DNA of 64,000 nucleotides, taken from Methylomonas sp. GTDB taxonomy: Bacteria; Pseudomonadota; Gammaproteobacteria; Methylococcales; Methylomonadaceae. Every line of letters begins with the position of its first letter. The first letter of the stretch is position 1. The stretch lies in the NCBI GenBank assembly GCA_002928965.1, contig PERU01000003.1:62001-126000 (forward strand). Direction: 5' to 3'. A program made the translations under genes and the position numbers. Below the pieces are notes generated by a model that did not search any database, was not told where the DNA came from, and saw only the letters and a program-made list of their open reading frames with translations. Below are positions 26,676-36,613 of the stretch, piece by piece.

Positions 26676-28017
26676 GACCCACCGTCTTGAAATATTTGTC
26701 TATCAGTGCCTGTTTCATCAGTAATTCACTTTCGTCAAAACATTCGGCCAGCGTTTGCCAGCTTAAATCAAGTGCCTGTTCCAGGGGCATTGAGACATTG
26801 ATATCCATGAATCTTTGCCTGAATAACGAGCCGAATTTCAGCAGTTTTTGGTCATAGTCAGATAAATCAAACGCCATCGCCTGTTTTTGCTCGGCGTCGT
26901 TGGCTGCGGCATAAAAGCGGATCATGGTATTCATGATCTGGGAATGATCCTCACGGGTAACCTTGCCTATCACGTGTTGCTTTAGCCGCGATAGCGATCC
27001 GAATGGGTCGAGCACACCGTTATGCAGATAAAACTGACCTTCGGTAATATAACCCGTGTTATCGGGAACCGGGTGGGTAACATCGTTTCCCGGCATGGTG
27101 GTCACGGTCAGAATCGTGACAGATCCTGCACCTTTGTAATCGCAGGCTTTTTCATAACGGCGGGCTAATTGCGAATATAAATCACCCATATAGCCGCGAT
27201 TGGATGGCACGTGTTCCATCGAGATACTGATTTCCTTCATGGCGTCGGCATAGGCTGTCATATCGGTCATTAATACCAACACCCGTTTGCCTTCTTCTAC
27301 GGCGAAACGTTCCGCTACCGCCAAGGCCATATCAGGCACCAACAGACGCTCTACGATTGGATCGGAAGCCAGGTTGCAGTACATCACGGTGCGGGCAAAT
27401 ACACCGGCCAGTTCGAACTGCGACCGAAAATAATAGAAATCGTCGAAAATAAGCCCCAAACCAGCGAATACCACAATATCTGCATCGGCCTGGATGCCGA
27501 CACGGGCTAAAAAGGCATTAAAAGGTTCGCCGGAAATCGAGAAAATCGGAATTTTCTGACTCTCCACCAGACAATTGAACAAGTCGATCATGGGCACATC
27601 AGTGCGTATCATTTTTGAAGCCAGTACCCGTTTCATCGGATTGACTGATGCGCCGGAAATAGTCACTTTAGGATCGGGTTGTAAATCCGACCCACCGTCC
27701 ATGGGTTGACCGATACCGTTGAATATTCGCCCCAGGATATTTTCTGAATATGTTACTTGCAGGGCGTGGCCCAGAAACCGAACAGAGGCTGCAGTGGAGA
27801 TACCCCGTGTACCCGAAAAGACCTGTAAGGAGACTTTGCTGCCATCAATTTTGATTACTTGCGCCAAAGACTGGCTGCCATTGATATCTTCGATCTGGGC
27901 TAAGTCGCCAAAACGGGTAGTAATATCAGAGCTAGTTATGCTGCTGCCGATATTGACCGTAATGATGTTACCAACAATGGATACAATATTCTGATGCCTA
28001 ACCATCTGTTCAATCAT
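26653..28017 (-). CDS. atpB: V/A-type ATPase subunit B (non-catalytic)
   Basis: A 454-residue regulatory nucleotide-binding subunit. In place of a canonical P-loop it has FSISGEPFNAFLARV, and the later TDMTAYADAMKEIS and NRGYMGDLYSQLARRYE blocks are typical of V/A-type B subunits, the latter supplying the arginine finger to subunit A. It is the first gene of the operon. The 82 bases separating it from purK on the same strand are enough for a promoter, but I cannot define one. Confidence 0.95.
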   Translation of the reverse strand: MIEQMVRHQNIVSIVGNIITVNIGSSITSSDITTRFGDLAQIEDINGSQSLAQVIKIDGSKVSLQVFSGTRGISTAASVRFLGHALQVTYSENILGRIFNGIGQPMDGGSDLQPDPKVTISGASVNPMKRVLASKMIRTDVPMIDLFNCLVESQKIPIFSISGEPFNAFLARVGIQADADIVVFAGLGLIFDDFYYFRSQFELAGVFARTVMYCNLASDPIVERLLVPDMALAVAERFAVEEGKRVLVLMTDMTAYADAMKEISISMEHVPSNRGYMGDLYSQLARRYEKACDYKGAGSVTILTVTTMPGNDVTHPVPDNTGYITEGQFYLHNGVLDPFGSLSRLKQHVIGKVTREDHSQIMNTMIRFYAAANDAEQKQAMAFDLSDYDQKLLKFGSLFRQRFMDINVSMPLEQALDLSWQTLAECFDESELLMKQALIDKYFKTVGHGKVIPE

Positions 28018-28099
28018 TTTGAACTCCGTTCAAAGCCGGGCGAATCTGCCAAGCGTGTTTCAAAGCCGCATTACCTGCTATTTTGGGAGCTATCCAAGT

Positions 28100-29194
28100 T
28101 TAGGAGTTATCCACTCGATTTGCCAGGGAAGCCAGTTTTTCGAGACATTCATTAAACTGTTTCAAATTATCGCTTCTGACGCTCGCATGCGCAACCTTAC
28201 GTCCTTTACGAGGTAGTTTGTCATATAGATGCAGATGCGCATGATCCAAACTCAGAAGCTCTTGCGACTCGGGTAAACCACCAATGAAATTGACCATGGC
28301 AGCGTAACCAAGAGTTTGAGTTGATCCGAGGGGTAAATCCAGGATGGCCCGCAAGTGGTTTTCAAACTGGCTGGTTTCCGAACCTTCTATGCTCCAATGG
28401 CCAGAGTTGTGAACGCGGGGGGCAAATTCGTTAGCCAGTAACTGGCCGTTTAAGTCGAATAATTCCAATGCAATCACGCCGACATAATTCAGCTTTTCCA
28501 ATAAACGCCTGACATAATCTTCTGCCATGTCCTGTTCTGCATCGTTGCTACAAGCTGCCGCTACCCGCAAAATACCACCTTTATGTTGGTTTTCCGATAG
28601 CGGATAAAATACGATGTCACCCGACGGGCGCCGGGCGGCAATAATCGAAACTTCTCGTTGAAAGGGCACAAACCCTTCGACGATAGACGGATTTCCCTGC
28701 ATGGCTTGCCAGGCATCCGCCAGTTCATTTTCAGCTCGCAAGACGATCTGGCCTTTGCCGTCGTAGCCCATACGCCGACTTTTCAAAATAGCTGGATAAC
28801 CAATCAAAGCCATGGCCTGCTGTAGGTCATTTAGGCTATCTATAGCCGCATAGGGTGCGGTGCCGATACCCAACTCGTTGAAAAAGTTTTTTTCCAGCAG
28901 CCTGTCTTGAGCTACCGCCAATGCATTGGCAGGTGGATAAACTGTCGTGTGGCTGGACAAAAATTCTGCGACATGGGCCGGTACGTTTTCAAACTCATAG
29001 GTTACCACATCGGCTTTTTCGGCCAGCTCCGCCAGTAAGTCCGGGTCATCGTAGGGGCCTTGCAAATGTTCACTTAAGCCTGCAGCACCTGCATTGGCAT
29101 CGGGATCAAGCACGATAAATTGCAATCCTAAAGGATAACCCGCTAAAGCTATCATCCTGGCGAGTTGGCCGCCACCCAGGATGCCAACTTTCAT
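28100..29194 (-). CDS. purK: 5-(carboxyamino)imidazole ribonucleotide synthase
   Basis: A 364-residue ATP-grasp enzyme that makes N5-CAIR from AIR, ATP and bicarbonate in purine synthesis. N-terminal [20 protein letters not shown] is the family signature; [14 protein letters not shown] is the ATP-grasp loop and [17 protein letters not shown] the metal and substrate site. Its start overlaps the end of purE by four bases, so the two consecutive enzymes are translated together. Confidence 0.96.
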   Translation of the reverse strand: MKVGILGGGQLARMIALAGYPLGLQFIVLDPDANAGAAGLSEHLQGPYDDPDLLAELAEKADVVTYEFENVPAHVAEFLSSHTTVYPPANALAVAQDRLLEKNFFNELGIGTAPYAAIDSLNDLQQAMALIGYPAILKSRRMGYDGKGQIVLRAENELADAWQAMQGNPSIVEGFVPFQREVSIIAARRPSGDIVFYPLSENQHKGGILRVAAACSNDAEQDMAEDYVRRLLEKLNYVGVIALELFDLNGQLLANEFAPRVHNSGHWSIEGSETSQFENHLRAILDLPLGSTQTLGYAAMVNFIGGLPESQELLSLDHAHLHLYDKLPRKGRKVAHASVRSDNLKQFNECLEKLASLANRVDNS

Positions 29195-29688
29195 GCTTGA
29201 ACCTGCCTGGGATCTGGATTGGCAGTGACGTTGTCAGTTTGCTGTTGACGATACGCATCCAGAGCAGGCCGGTATTTTGGATGTTTGTTGCTGATTATGG
29301 CTGCAGCCAACAAAGCAGCATTGATGGCACCGGCTTTGCCGATGGCCAGTGTGCCCACCGGAATACCTGCTGGCATTTGTACAATTGACAATAAAGAGTC
29401 CATGCCGTTGAGAGCTTTAGACTGTACCGGTACGCCCAAAACCGGCAACGCGGTTTTTGCTGCGGTCATTCCGGGTAAATGCGCTGCGCCACCGGCACCC
29501 GCGATGATGACTTCCAGGCCCTTGGCTTCAGCAGTTTCGGCATATTGAAACAATTTATCAGGCGTGCGATGCGCCGATACAACTTCCACATCATGGGGGA
29601 TATCCAAATGCTCTAGGGTTTGCGCAGCATATTGCATGGTATCCCAGTCGGACGTGGAACCCATGATGATGCCTATCAATGCGGTCAT
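29191..29688 (-). CDS. purE: N5-carboxyaminoimidazole ribonucleotide mutase
   Basis: A 165-residue enzyme that converts N5-CAIR to CAIR. The signature GSTSDWDTM, the active-site [12 protein letters not shown] with its catalytic His, and [11 protein letters not shown] are intact. A GGAG ribosome-binding site lies nine bases before the ATG. The gene is divergent from ccmA, with about 140 AT-rich bases between them that must hold both promoters. Confidence 0.97.
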   Translation of the reverse strand: MTALIGIIMGSTSDWDTMQYAAQTLEHLDIPHDVEVVSAHRTPDKLFQYAETAEAKGLEVIIAGAGGAAHLPGMTAAKTALPVLGVPVQSKALNGMDSLLSIVQMPAGIPVGTLAIGKAGAINAALLAAAIISNKHPKYRPALDAYRQQQTDNVTANPDPRQVQA

Positions 29689-29827
29689 GCAAATTCTCCG
29701 TGTTAAGCCTTATTCTAAATATAAAGATTATCGCATAAAGGGGATTTTTTCTGTGTCTGCAAATTTTTAAGAATGCTGCTTTTGTTGATAAGATAGATGG
29801 CTTTGAAAATGGGTTAGATGTGTATTG

Positions 29828-30460
29828 ATGGAAGAAGCTATCCAATCTGGACTGGAAATTACTGATTTAAGCTGTAGTCGCGACGATCGCACGTTGTTTT
29901 CGGGCTTAAGTTTTACCGTGCATCCTGGACAAGTATTATTGCTGGAAGGCAGTAATGGCAGTGGCAAAACCACTGTGTTGCGGACTTTGTGTGGATTCAG
30001 GGAAGCTGATGCCGGTGAGATTCGGTGGGCTGGCCAGTCTATAAAAGAAAGTTCCTTTTTTGCCGATATGGCCTATGTCGGTCATGCTGACGGCATCAAG
30101 AAAGAATTGACAGTACTGGAAAATTTACGCTTTGGCTTGGCTTTAAGTCGCCCAGGTCATTACAGTATTGAACAAGCCCTAAAAAAAGTGCAATTGGCAG
30201 GGTATGACGATAATTTGGTGCAAACCCTGTCCGCCGGTCAGAAACGTCGCCTGTCACTGGCCCGCTTGTTAATCATCCATAGCATTCTATGGATATTAGA
30301 CGAACCCTTTACCTCACTGGACAAGCAGGGTATTGAATTGATTGAAACATTGATCGATGCCCATGTTAATCAGGGCGGCATGGTAATTTTAACTTCGCAT
30401 CACGATCTGAGCCTGCCTTATACCCGCTTGCAACGCATTCATCTGAATTCATGTCATTAA
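29828..30460 (+). CDS. ccmA: Cytochrome c maturation ABC transporter ATP-binding protein
   Basis: A 210-residue ABC ATPase. Walker A GSNGSGKT is at 41-48, the signature is LSAGQKRRLSLARLL and Walker B is LWILDEPFTSLD. CcmA drives release of holo-CcmE from CcmCD. The short length and position at the head of ccmABCDEFGHI identify it. I chose the ATG at 29828, one codon after an in-frame TTG. It overlaps ccmB by ten bases. Confidence 0.95.
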   Translation: MEEAIQSGLEITDLSCSRDDRTLFSGLSFTVHPGQVLLLEGSNGSGKTTVLRTLCGFREADAGEIRWAGQSIKESSFFADMAYVGHADGIKKELTVLENLRFGLALSRPGHYSIEQALKKVQLAGYDDNLVQTLSAGQKRRLSLARLLIIHSILWILDEPFTSLDKQGIELIETLIDAHVNQGGMVILTSHHDLSLPYTRLQRIHLNSCH

Positions 30461-31125
30461 CACAGGCTGTTTGGGCGATTATTCGCCGCGATTTATTATT
30501 GGCATTTCGGCGGCGGGCGGAAATGGCCAATCCTTTGTTGTTTTTCGTCATGGTGGTAACGTTATTTCCACTGGCGGTGGGTGCGCAAGCTAATTTACTG
30601 CAAGCGATGGCGCCGGGAGTGATTTGGGTGTCTGCATTGTTGGCGGCATTGTTGTCACTGGATGGTTTGTTCCGTTCCGATTTTGAAGACGGCTCATTGG
30701 AACAGCTGTTGCTCAGTCCACATCCATTATCAGTGCTAATTTTGGGCAAAATCTTTAGCCATTGGTTAGTTACCGGGTTGCCCTTATTACTGGTTGCGCC
30801 GTTATTGGCGTTATTTTTGGGTTTACCTGAAAAAGCCATGCCAACTTTATGGCTGACACTGATTCTGGCTACACCCATGCTTAGTTTGATTGGCGCTATC
30901 GGTGTAGCGTTAACGGTCGGCTTGCGGCGTGGAGGTATGATTTTGTCATTATTGGTATTACCGTTGTATATCCCGGTTTTGATTTTCGCCAGCAGTGCCG
31001 TTGACAGAGCCACCAGCGGCTTGCCGGTGACCGCACAAATCAATATTTTAATGGCCATGCTGTTGTTGGCCCTGGTTCTGACTCCGCTGCCTACTGCCGC
31101 GGCTCTGAAAATGAGTGTTAATTAA
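30451..31125 (+). CDS. ccmB: Heme exporter/cytochrome c maturation membrane protein CcmB
   Basis: A 224-residue protein with six hydrophobic segments and the family pattern RRDLLLAFRRRAEMANPLLFF near the start and LLSLDGLFRSDFEDGSLEQLL after the second helix. It is the membrane partner of CcmA. It starts inside ccmA and ends five bases before ccmC. Confidence 0.95.
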   Translation: MSLTQAVWAIIRRDLLLAFRRRAEMANPLLFFVMVVTLFPLAVGAQANLLQAMAPGVIWVSALLAALLSLDGLFRSDFEDGSLEQLLLSPHPLSVLILGKIFSHWLVTGLPLLLVAPLLALFLGLPEKAMPTLWLTLILATPMLSLIGAIGVALTVGLRRGGMILSLLVLPLYIPVLIFASSAVDRATSGLPVTAQINILMAMLLLALVLTPLPTAAALKMSVN

Positions 31126-31130
31126 GGTCC

Positions 31131-31892
31131 ATGTCGATTATTCCCGCTCCCATAAGTCGCTTCTTCCATAAAACAGCATCACCGCCACATTTTTATGCTT
31201 TGGCCGATAAGTTGATCCCTTGGCTGACCGTGCTGTTTTTGCTGCTATTGATCCCTGGCCTATACGGTGGTTTGGTAATGGCGCCTGCCGATTATCAACA
31301 GGGCGACAGTTACCGGATTATTTACATCCATGTACCGGCAGCCTGGATGTCGCTGTTTATTTACGTGCTAATGGCCATCATGGGCGGTATCGCTCTGGTC
31401 TGGCGCATCAAACTTGCAGAAGTGATGTTGATCAGCAGCGCACCCATTGGTGCAGGTTTTACGTTTATTGCACTAGTGACCGGTTCATTGTGGGGTAAAC
31501 CCATGTGGGGCACTTGGTGGGTGTGGGATGCCCGATTGACCTCGGAACTTATCTTGCTGTTTTTGTATCTGGGTGTGACGAGTCTTTATGGCGCTATTGA
31601 AGACAAACGTGACGCGGCTAGAGCTGTGTCGATTCTGGCTTTAGTAGGCGTCGTTAATATTCCTATTATTCATTATTCCGTGGAATGGTGGAACACGCTG
31701 CATCAAGGACCGACCGTCAGCAAAATGGATAAACCCTCCATTCATATCAGTATGCTGATTCCATTATTGCTGATGGCCGTGGCATTCAAGGTGTATTACG
31801 CCATTGCAGTGTTACAAGCCGCCAAACTGCAATTATTGAAGCGGGAAGCGTCTGCGCAATGGGTAAAAAGTTTATTGGAGAAACCGCAATGA
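31131..31892 (+). CDS. ccmC: Heme-handling protein CcmC
   Basis: A 253-residue six-helix inner-membrane protein that loads heme onto CcmE. The tryptophan-rich heme-binding loop WGTWWVWDARLTSELIL is present, with histidines in YIHVPAAW and IHYSVEWWNTLHQ that act as axial ligands in the family. It overlaps ccmD by four bases. Confidence 0.95.
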   Translation: MSIIPAPISRFFHKTASPPHFYALADKLIPWLTVLFLLLLIPGLYGGLVMAPADYQQGDSYRIIYIHVPAAWMSLFIYVLMAIMGGIALVWRIKLAEVMLISSAPIGAGFTFIALVTGSLWGKPMWGTWWVWDARLTSELILLFLYLGVTSLYGAIEDKRDAARAVSILALVGVVNIPIIHYSVEWWNTLHQGPTVSKMDKPSIHISMLIPLLLMAVAFKVYYAIAVLQAAKLQLLKREASAQWVKSLLEKPQ

Positions 31893-32053
31893 GTTTAGAA
31901 AATTTCTTTGCCATGGGTGGCTACGCGTTTTACGTCTGGACTTCTTACGGGCTGACGCTGGTCGTTTTGGTTTTCAATTTACTGTCGCCTGTAGTGCAGC
32001 GCAAGCAGTTACTCAGACAGTTAGCCCTCAAACAGAAGCGCGAACAACCATGA
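31889..32053 (+). CDS. ccmD: Small membrane protein CcmD
   Basis: A 54-residue protein with a single transmembrane helix (YAFYVWTSYGLTLVVLVF) and a positively charged C-terminus, the CcmD pattern. It stabilises the CcmC-CcmE-heme complex. The ATG overlaps the stop of ccmC (ATGA), and its own end overlaps ccmE in the same way. Confidence 0.9.
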   Translation: MSLENFFAMGGYAFYVWTSYGLTLVVLVFNLLSPVVQRKQLLRQLALKQKREQP

Positions 32054-32484
32054 AACCACATCGAAAACAACGCCTCATGCTGATCGGTTTAATGCTGATC
32101 GGTATTGGATTGGCGGCAACCTTTGCCTTAAAAGCCTTCAATGAAAACCTGATGTACTTTTTTTCCACTACCGACGTAGTTGAAGGCAAAGCACCCAAAG
32201 AGACTTTATTTCGCTTGGGTGGCATGGTTGTAAAAGGCAGTGTCCAGAGGCCCGGCGCAGATTTATTGGTACGTTTCACACTCAGTGATTTTAGTAAAGA
32301 AGTTAGCGTGGAATACAGCGGGATTTTGCCGGATTTATTCAGAGAAGGGCAGGGTATCGTTGCTAAAGGTCGACTGGATAATCGTGGCGTGTTTGTGGCT
32401 GAGGAAGTATTGGCCAAGCACGATGAGAACTATATGCCGCCGGAAGTGGCGGATAGCCTGAAAAAAAACCAGGAGCCGAAATGA
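32050..32484 (+). CDS. ccmE: Heme chaperone CcmE
   Basis: A 144-residue periplasmic heme chaperone anchored by one N-terminal helix. The OB-fold domain carries the covalent heme site H124 in AKHDENYMPPEV. Length and motif are standard. It overlaps both neighbours by four bases. Confidence 0.96.
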   Translation: MKPHRKQRLMLIGLMLIGIGLAATFALKAFNENLMYFFSTTDVVEGKAPKETLFRLGGMVVKGSVQRPGADLLVRFTLSDFSKEVSVEYSGILPDLFREGQGIVAKGRLDNRGVFVAEEVLAKHDENYMPPEVADSLKKNQEPK

Positions 32485-34430
32485 TTCCGGAAATTGGTCA
32501 TTTCGCGCTGATTTTGGCTTTGTGTATGGCCTTAGTACAGGGCACATTGCCGCTTGCGGGTGCCAGTAAAAGCATCGTTGGCTGGATAAGAGTGGCGCAA
32601 GCCTCAGCCTATGGACAATTGCTGTTTATGGGATTGGCTTATGGATGTTTGACGTATAGCTTTATAGTCCACGACTTCTCGGTAGCGTATGTCGCACAAA
32701 ACTCGAATACCGCACTGCCGTTTTTGTATCTAATTTCAGGTGTGTGGGGTGCGCATGAGGGCTCATTGTTGTTATGGGCGTTGACGCTGTCGATCTGGAC
32801 CGGTTTGGTGGCAACGTTTAGCAAACATATCCCCGATGCCACTCGCGCCAGGGTATTGGGTGTGATGGGCTTGGTCAGCGTGGGTTTTATCCTGTTTTTA
32901 CTGTTTACGTCCAATCCTTTTGCGCGCTTATTTCCGTCTCCTGCAGAAGGTCGCGATTTGAATCCTTTATTGCAAGATCCTGGTTTGGCGATTCATCCCC
33001 CCATGTTGTACATGGGCTACGTGGGTTTTTCGGTAGCCTTTGCTTTTTCGATTGCAGCTTTGATCGAGGGTAAACTGGATGCAGCTTGGGCGCGCTGGTC
33101 GCGGCCTTGGACGAGCGTGGCCTGGATGTTTTTGACCATCGGCATCACTTTGGGCAGTTGGTGGGCGTATTACGAATTGGGTTGGGGAGGCTGGTGGTTC
33201 TGGGATCCGGTCGAGAACGCTTCTTTCATGCCCTGGTTGGTCGGTACGGCATTGATTCATTCGTTGGCTGCCACAGAAAAGCGTGGTGTGTTTAAAACCT
33301 GGACAGTGTTATTGGCGATTTTTGCGTTTTCGTTAAGCTTGCTGGGGACATTTTTGGTGCGTTCCGGGGTATTGACCTCAGTACATGCCTTTGCCAGCGA
33401 TCCTACCCGCGGGGTATTCATCTTAGTATTTTTGGCTGTCGTAGTGGGCGGCTCGCTGTTGCTGTATGCCATTCGGGCACCGCAAGTCAAAAGCATTGCC
33501 AGCTTTGAACTGGTGTCACGCGAATCAATTTTACTGATCAATAACGTGCTATTGGTAGTCACAGCCGCCAGTATTTTGTTGGGTACATTATATCCCTTGG
33601 TCATTGATGCCTTGGGATTGGGCAAATTGTCGGTCGGCCCACCTTACTTCAATGCAGTGTTTATCCCTTTAATGGCTCCGTTGGCGATTGTAGTGGGCTT
33701 TGGTGTTTTAGTGCATTGGAAGCGAGATAACCTAAAAGCTGTCGGTAAGCGGGTATGGCTATTGGCATTGAGTTGCTTCGGCATTGCCGCGCTATTGCCG
33801 CTTTTAATGCCGTTTTATTCCTGGGCAGCAGTACTGGGCTTAAGTTTGGCACTATGGACGCTGGCTATTTCAGGATTGGCTTTTAAACAACGTCTGCAAG
33901 TTTTTTCTTTACAGCGCATCAAACAAATACCAGCTGGATTTTATGGTATGACCATCGCTCATATCGGGATCGCTGTGTTTGTAGTGGGTATTACTTTAAC
34001 GTCTGTGTATAGCATAGAGCGCGATGTACGGATGGCACCCGGGGACACCTTGGATATGTTTGGTTACATTTTTAGTTTTCAGGGGGTTACTGAGGCTGAA
34101 GGGCCCAATTACATGGCGCAACAAGGCCATTTAACGGTCAGTCATCACGGTGAAATTGTTGCCATTTTAGCGCCACAAAAGCGCGTCTATCGTGTACAGA
34201 CCATGCCCATGACAGAAGCGGCTATTGATGCCGGCGTATTCCGAGATTTGTTTGTGGCCATTGGTGAACCATTGGGAGAGCAGGGCGCTTGGAGTTTGCG
34301 CGTATATTACAAAGCCTTTATCCGTTGGATTTGGATGGGGGGCGTGTTCATGGGCTTGGGTGGATTGTTAGGCGCATTGGATCGTCGTTATCTGATGATG
34401 CATAAAAAAGTCGGGATCAGTCATGCTTAA
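32481..34430 (+). CDS. ccmF: Cytochrome c heme lyase subunit CcmF
   Basis: A 649-residue integral membrane protein with about 15 helices that ligates heme to apocytochrome c together with CcmH and CcmI. The heme loop WGGWWFWDPVENASFMPWL and the preceding WGAHEGSLLLW are intact. It overlaps ccmG by eight bases. Confidence 0.96.
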   Translation: MIPEIGHFALILALCMALVQGTLPLAGASKSIVGWIRVAQASAYGQLLFMGLAYGCLTYSFIVHDFSVAYVAQNSNTALPFLYLISGVWGAHEGSLLLWALTLSIWTGLVATFSKHIPDATRARVLGVMGLVSVGFILFLLFTSNPFARLFPSPAEGRDLNPLLQDPGLAIHPPMLYMGYVGFSVAFAFSIAALIEGKLDAAWARWSRPWTSVAWMFLTIGITLGSWWAYYELGWGGWWFWDPVENASFMPWLVGTALIHSLAATEKRGVFKTWTVLLAIFAFSLSLLGTFLVRSGVLTSVHAFASDPTRGVFILVFLAVVVGGSLLLYAIRAPQVKSIASFELVSRESILLINNVLLVVTAASILLGTLYPLVIDALGLGKLSVGPPYFNAVFIPLMAPLAIVVGFGVLVHWKRDNLKAVGKRVWLLALSCFGIAALLPLLMPFYSWAAVLGLSLALWTLAISGLAFKQRLQVFSLQRIKQIPAGFYGMTIAHIGIAVFVVGITLTSVYSIERDVRMAPGDTLDMFGYIFSFQGVTEAEGPNYMAQQGHLTVSHHGEIVAILAPQKRVYRVQTMPMTEAAIDAGVFRDLFVAIGEPLGEQGAWSLRVYYKAFIRWIWMGGVFMGLGGLLGALDRRYLMMHKKVGISHA

Positions 34431-34962
34431 ACTGAAATATCTGTTGCCGTTAGTGTTCTTCATGGTGATGGCAATATTTTTGGCTATTGGTTTGCGTTTG
34501 AATCCTAAGGATATTCCTTCGCCTTTAATCGATAAACCCGCACCTGCTTTTTCATTGCCGATATTGGCAACACCTGAAAAAAATTTAACTGCTGAGGATT
34601 TAAAAGGCAGGGTATGGTTACTGAATGTCTGGGCTTCGTGGTGTGTATCCTGTCGACAGGAGCATCCTCTGTTGTTGGAGTTAGCTAAGCTCAACGTTGT
34701 GACTATTGTTGGTTTGAATTACAAAGACGAAGCCTCCGCAGCCAATCAATGGCTAGCGCAATTAGGCAACCCCTATAACGTCAGTATTATGGATAAAGAT
34801 GGCCGAGTAGGCATCGACTATGGGGTATATGGTGTGCCGGAAACGTTTGTGGTCGATAAACGAGGCATTATCCGCTACAAACATACCGGTCCGGTTGAGC
34901 CGGGCGATATAGAACAGCTATTTTTGCCATTACTAAAAAAACTTGTTGAGGAGCCGGCATGA
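34423..34962 (+). CDS. ccmG: Periplasmic thiol:disulfide oxidoreductase CcmG/DsbE
   Basis: A 179-residue thioredoxin-fold protein held by an N-terminal helix. The active site is C74-V-S-C77 in WASWCVSCRQEHP, and the cis-proline loop is GVYGVPETFVVD. It keeps the heme-binding CXXCH motif of apocytochrome c reduced. Its stop overlaps ccmH by four bases. Confidence 0.96.
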   Translation: MLKLKYLLPLVFFMVMAIFLAIGLRLNPKDIPSPLIDKPAPAFSLPILATPEKNLTAEDLKGRVWLLNVWASWCVSCRQEHPLLLELAKLNVVTIVGLNYKDEASAANQWLAQLGNPYNVSIMDKDGRVGIDYGVYGVPETFVVDKRGIIRYKHTGPVEPGDIEQLFLPLLKKLVEEPA

Positions 34963-35417
34963 TTAAAATAATGGCGCTGGTTTTAAGTTTGCTGGCTTTA
35001 CCTTTACCAGCAGTCGTGGAATATCATCCCTTTGAAGACCCTGAAAAGGAACAAACCTATCAAACGCTGATCTCCGAATTGCGTTGTCTCGTTTGTCAGA
35101 ATCAAACCATTGCAGACTCGAATGCGGATCTGGCCAAGGATTTACGGCAGCAGGTTTATGAAATGTTGCAGCACGGTAAATCGCAACAGGAGGTGGTTGA
35201 TTTTATGACTCAGCGTTATGGCGATTTTGTCATGTACCGACCGGCTTTTAGTATTAAAACCGGTTTGTTATGGTTGGGTCCGATAGTTTTTTTGTTGATT
35301 GGGATATTTATCGTGGTCATGTTGGCACGTCAGAAGAAAGCAACCCGCCAAATCGAGCTTGCTCCTAAACAACAAATCCGACTCAATGAAATTTTGCAAC
35401 AAGGTGATGAAGAGTGA
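34959..35417 (+). CDS. ccmH: Cytochrome c maturation protein CcmH (CcmL)
   Basis: A 152-residue protein with a signal sequence, the redox motif L-R-C43-L-V-C46-Q-N-Q and a C-terminal transmembrane helix at about 105-125. It takes part in apocytochrome reduction. This is the short form; the TPR part is a separate gene (ccmI) that starts at an overlapping GTG. Confidence 0.95.
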   Translation: MIKIMALVLSLLALPLPAVVEYHPFEDPEKEQTYQTLISELRCLVCQNQTIADSNADLAKDLRQQVYEMLQHGKSQQEVVDFMTQRYGDFVMYRPAFSIKTGLLWLGPIVFLLIGIFIVVMLARQKKATRQIELAPKQQIRLNEILQQGDEE

Positions 35418-36613
35418 GTACGCTGTTCTGGATTATCGTCCTCGGTCTGGTTTTGCTGGCCTTGGTCATGCTGATGCCGGCATTACTGAATAAGCAACCA
35501 ATAGTTGATGATGCCCATCAACAACGCAATATCAAGATCGCCCGCCAAAGACTCGCTGAACTTAAACAACAACTGCAAGAAAGCGTGTTAACTCAACAAC
35601 AGTTTGACGAGCAGTACACTGAATTACAGCTAATGCTCGATGACGATTTACAAGCAGCTGTAGAAGTTCAAGCCACTATGAAGCAGGGGAGATGGGTTAT
35701 CCCTATGCTGGCAATTTTGCTACCAACAGCCAGCCTATTGCTTTATGGGATGCTTGGAGAAACGCACGCATTACAGAAGGCCGAACTGCAGACCAATGAA
35801 GTAAAGGCGGCTGAAAATGTCAGTCAGATGATCAGTAAACTGGAACAGCGACTGGCAGAAAACCCTGGAGATGCGGACGGTTTGAAAATGCTGGGGCGAT
35901 CTTATAGTTTTTTACAGCAATTTCAAAAGGCAGCCGACGTCTATGCGCAACTGTATAAACTACAACCGGAAGATACGGAAATCATCTTGCAATATGCCAA
36001 TAATCTGGCGATGGCTCGCAATGGCAGAATGGTTGGCGAGCCTGCAACATTGATAACCAAGGTGCTGCAACGCCAACCCGAAAACCCCAATGCCTTGTGG
36101 TTGATGGGTATGGCCAAAGTAGAGGAGGGGAATTATGGTGAAGCCAAGCAAAACTGGCAAAAACTACTGAGCATACTGCCTGATGATTCAGAGTCGTTAC
36201 TTCAAGTGCAACAAATGCTGGCAGCACTTGATGTTGAACAAGCTAAACAGCAGTCTGCCGGGCCTTCCGTTGAGATTAATGTGCAGGTAGACATCGATCC
36301 TGTCCTTAAAGCCAACCTGTCGCCAACCTCTACAGTTTTTATTTATGCTCAGGCCGTAAATGGCCCCAAAATGCCGTTGGCAATTGTTCGTAAACAAGCC
36401 GCTGACTTGCCGGTAAAAACTGTTCTTAATGACGGGGTGGCGATGCAAGGCTCATCAAAACTAGGTGAACATCAACAGCTTAGAATCGTTGCCAGAGTCT
36501 CCCCATCGGGCCAAGCGATGTCTCAACCGGGTGATTTGATCGGAAGTGTGGAAATAATGCAGCCGTTCGCAGATCAATTGGTCACTGTATTAATTAACCA
36601 AGAAATCAAATAA
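35414..36613 (+). CDS. ccmI: Cytochrome c maturation TPR protein CcmI
   Basis: A 399-residue protein with two N-terminal transmembrane helices (about 2-25 and 92-112), a cytoplasmic helical loop between them, and periplasmic TPR repeats (about 140-290) followed by a beta-rich C-terminal domain. CcmI hands apocytochrome c to the lyase. It starts at a GTG overlapping the ccmH stop and its TAA overlaps the ATG of the next gene by one base. Confidence 0.9.
   Translation: MSTLFWIIVLGLVLLALVMLMPALLNKQPIVDDAHQQRNIKIARQRLAELKQQLQESVLTQQQFDEQYTELQLMLDDDLQAAVEVQATMKQGRWVIPMLAILLPTASLLLYGMLGETHALQKAELQTNEVKAAENVSQMISKLEQRLAENPGDADGLKMLGRSYSFLQQFQKAADVYAQLYKLQPEDTEIILQYANNLAMARNGRMVGEPATLITKVLQRQPENPNALWLMGMAKVEEGNYGEAKQNWQKLLSILPDDSESLLQVQQMLAALDVEQAKQQSAGPSVEINVQVDIDPVLKANLSPTSTVFIYAQAVNGPKMPLAIVRKQAADLPVKTVLNDGVAMQGSSKLGEHQQLRIVARVSPSGQAMSQPGDLIGSVEIMQPFADQLVTVLINQEIK

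Noticed and set aside
29689-29827. Purine riboswitch in front of purE
   Set aside because: The leader is too short and shows neither the three-way junction nor the conserved loops.
30366-31058. 230-codon minus-strand frame opposite ccmB
   Set aside because: Low-complexity Asn/Lys/Ser-rich product, explained as the complement of the hydrophobic ccmB codons.
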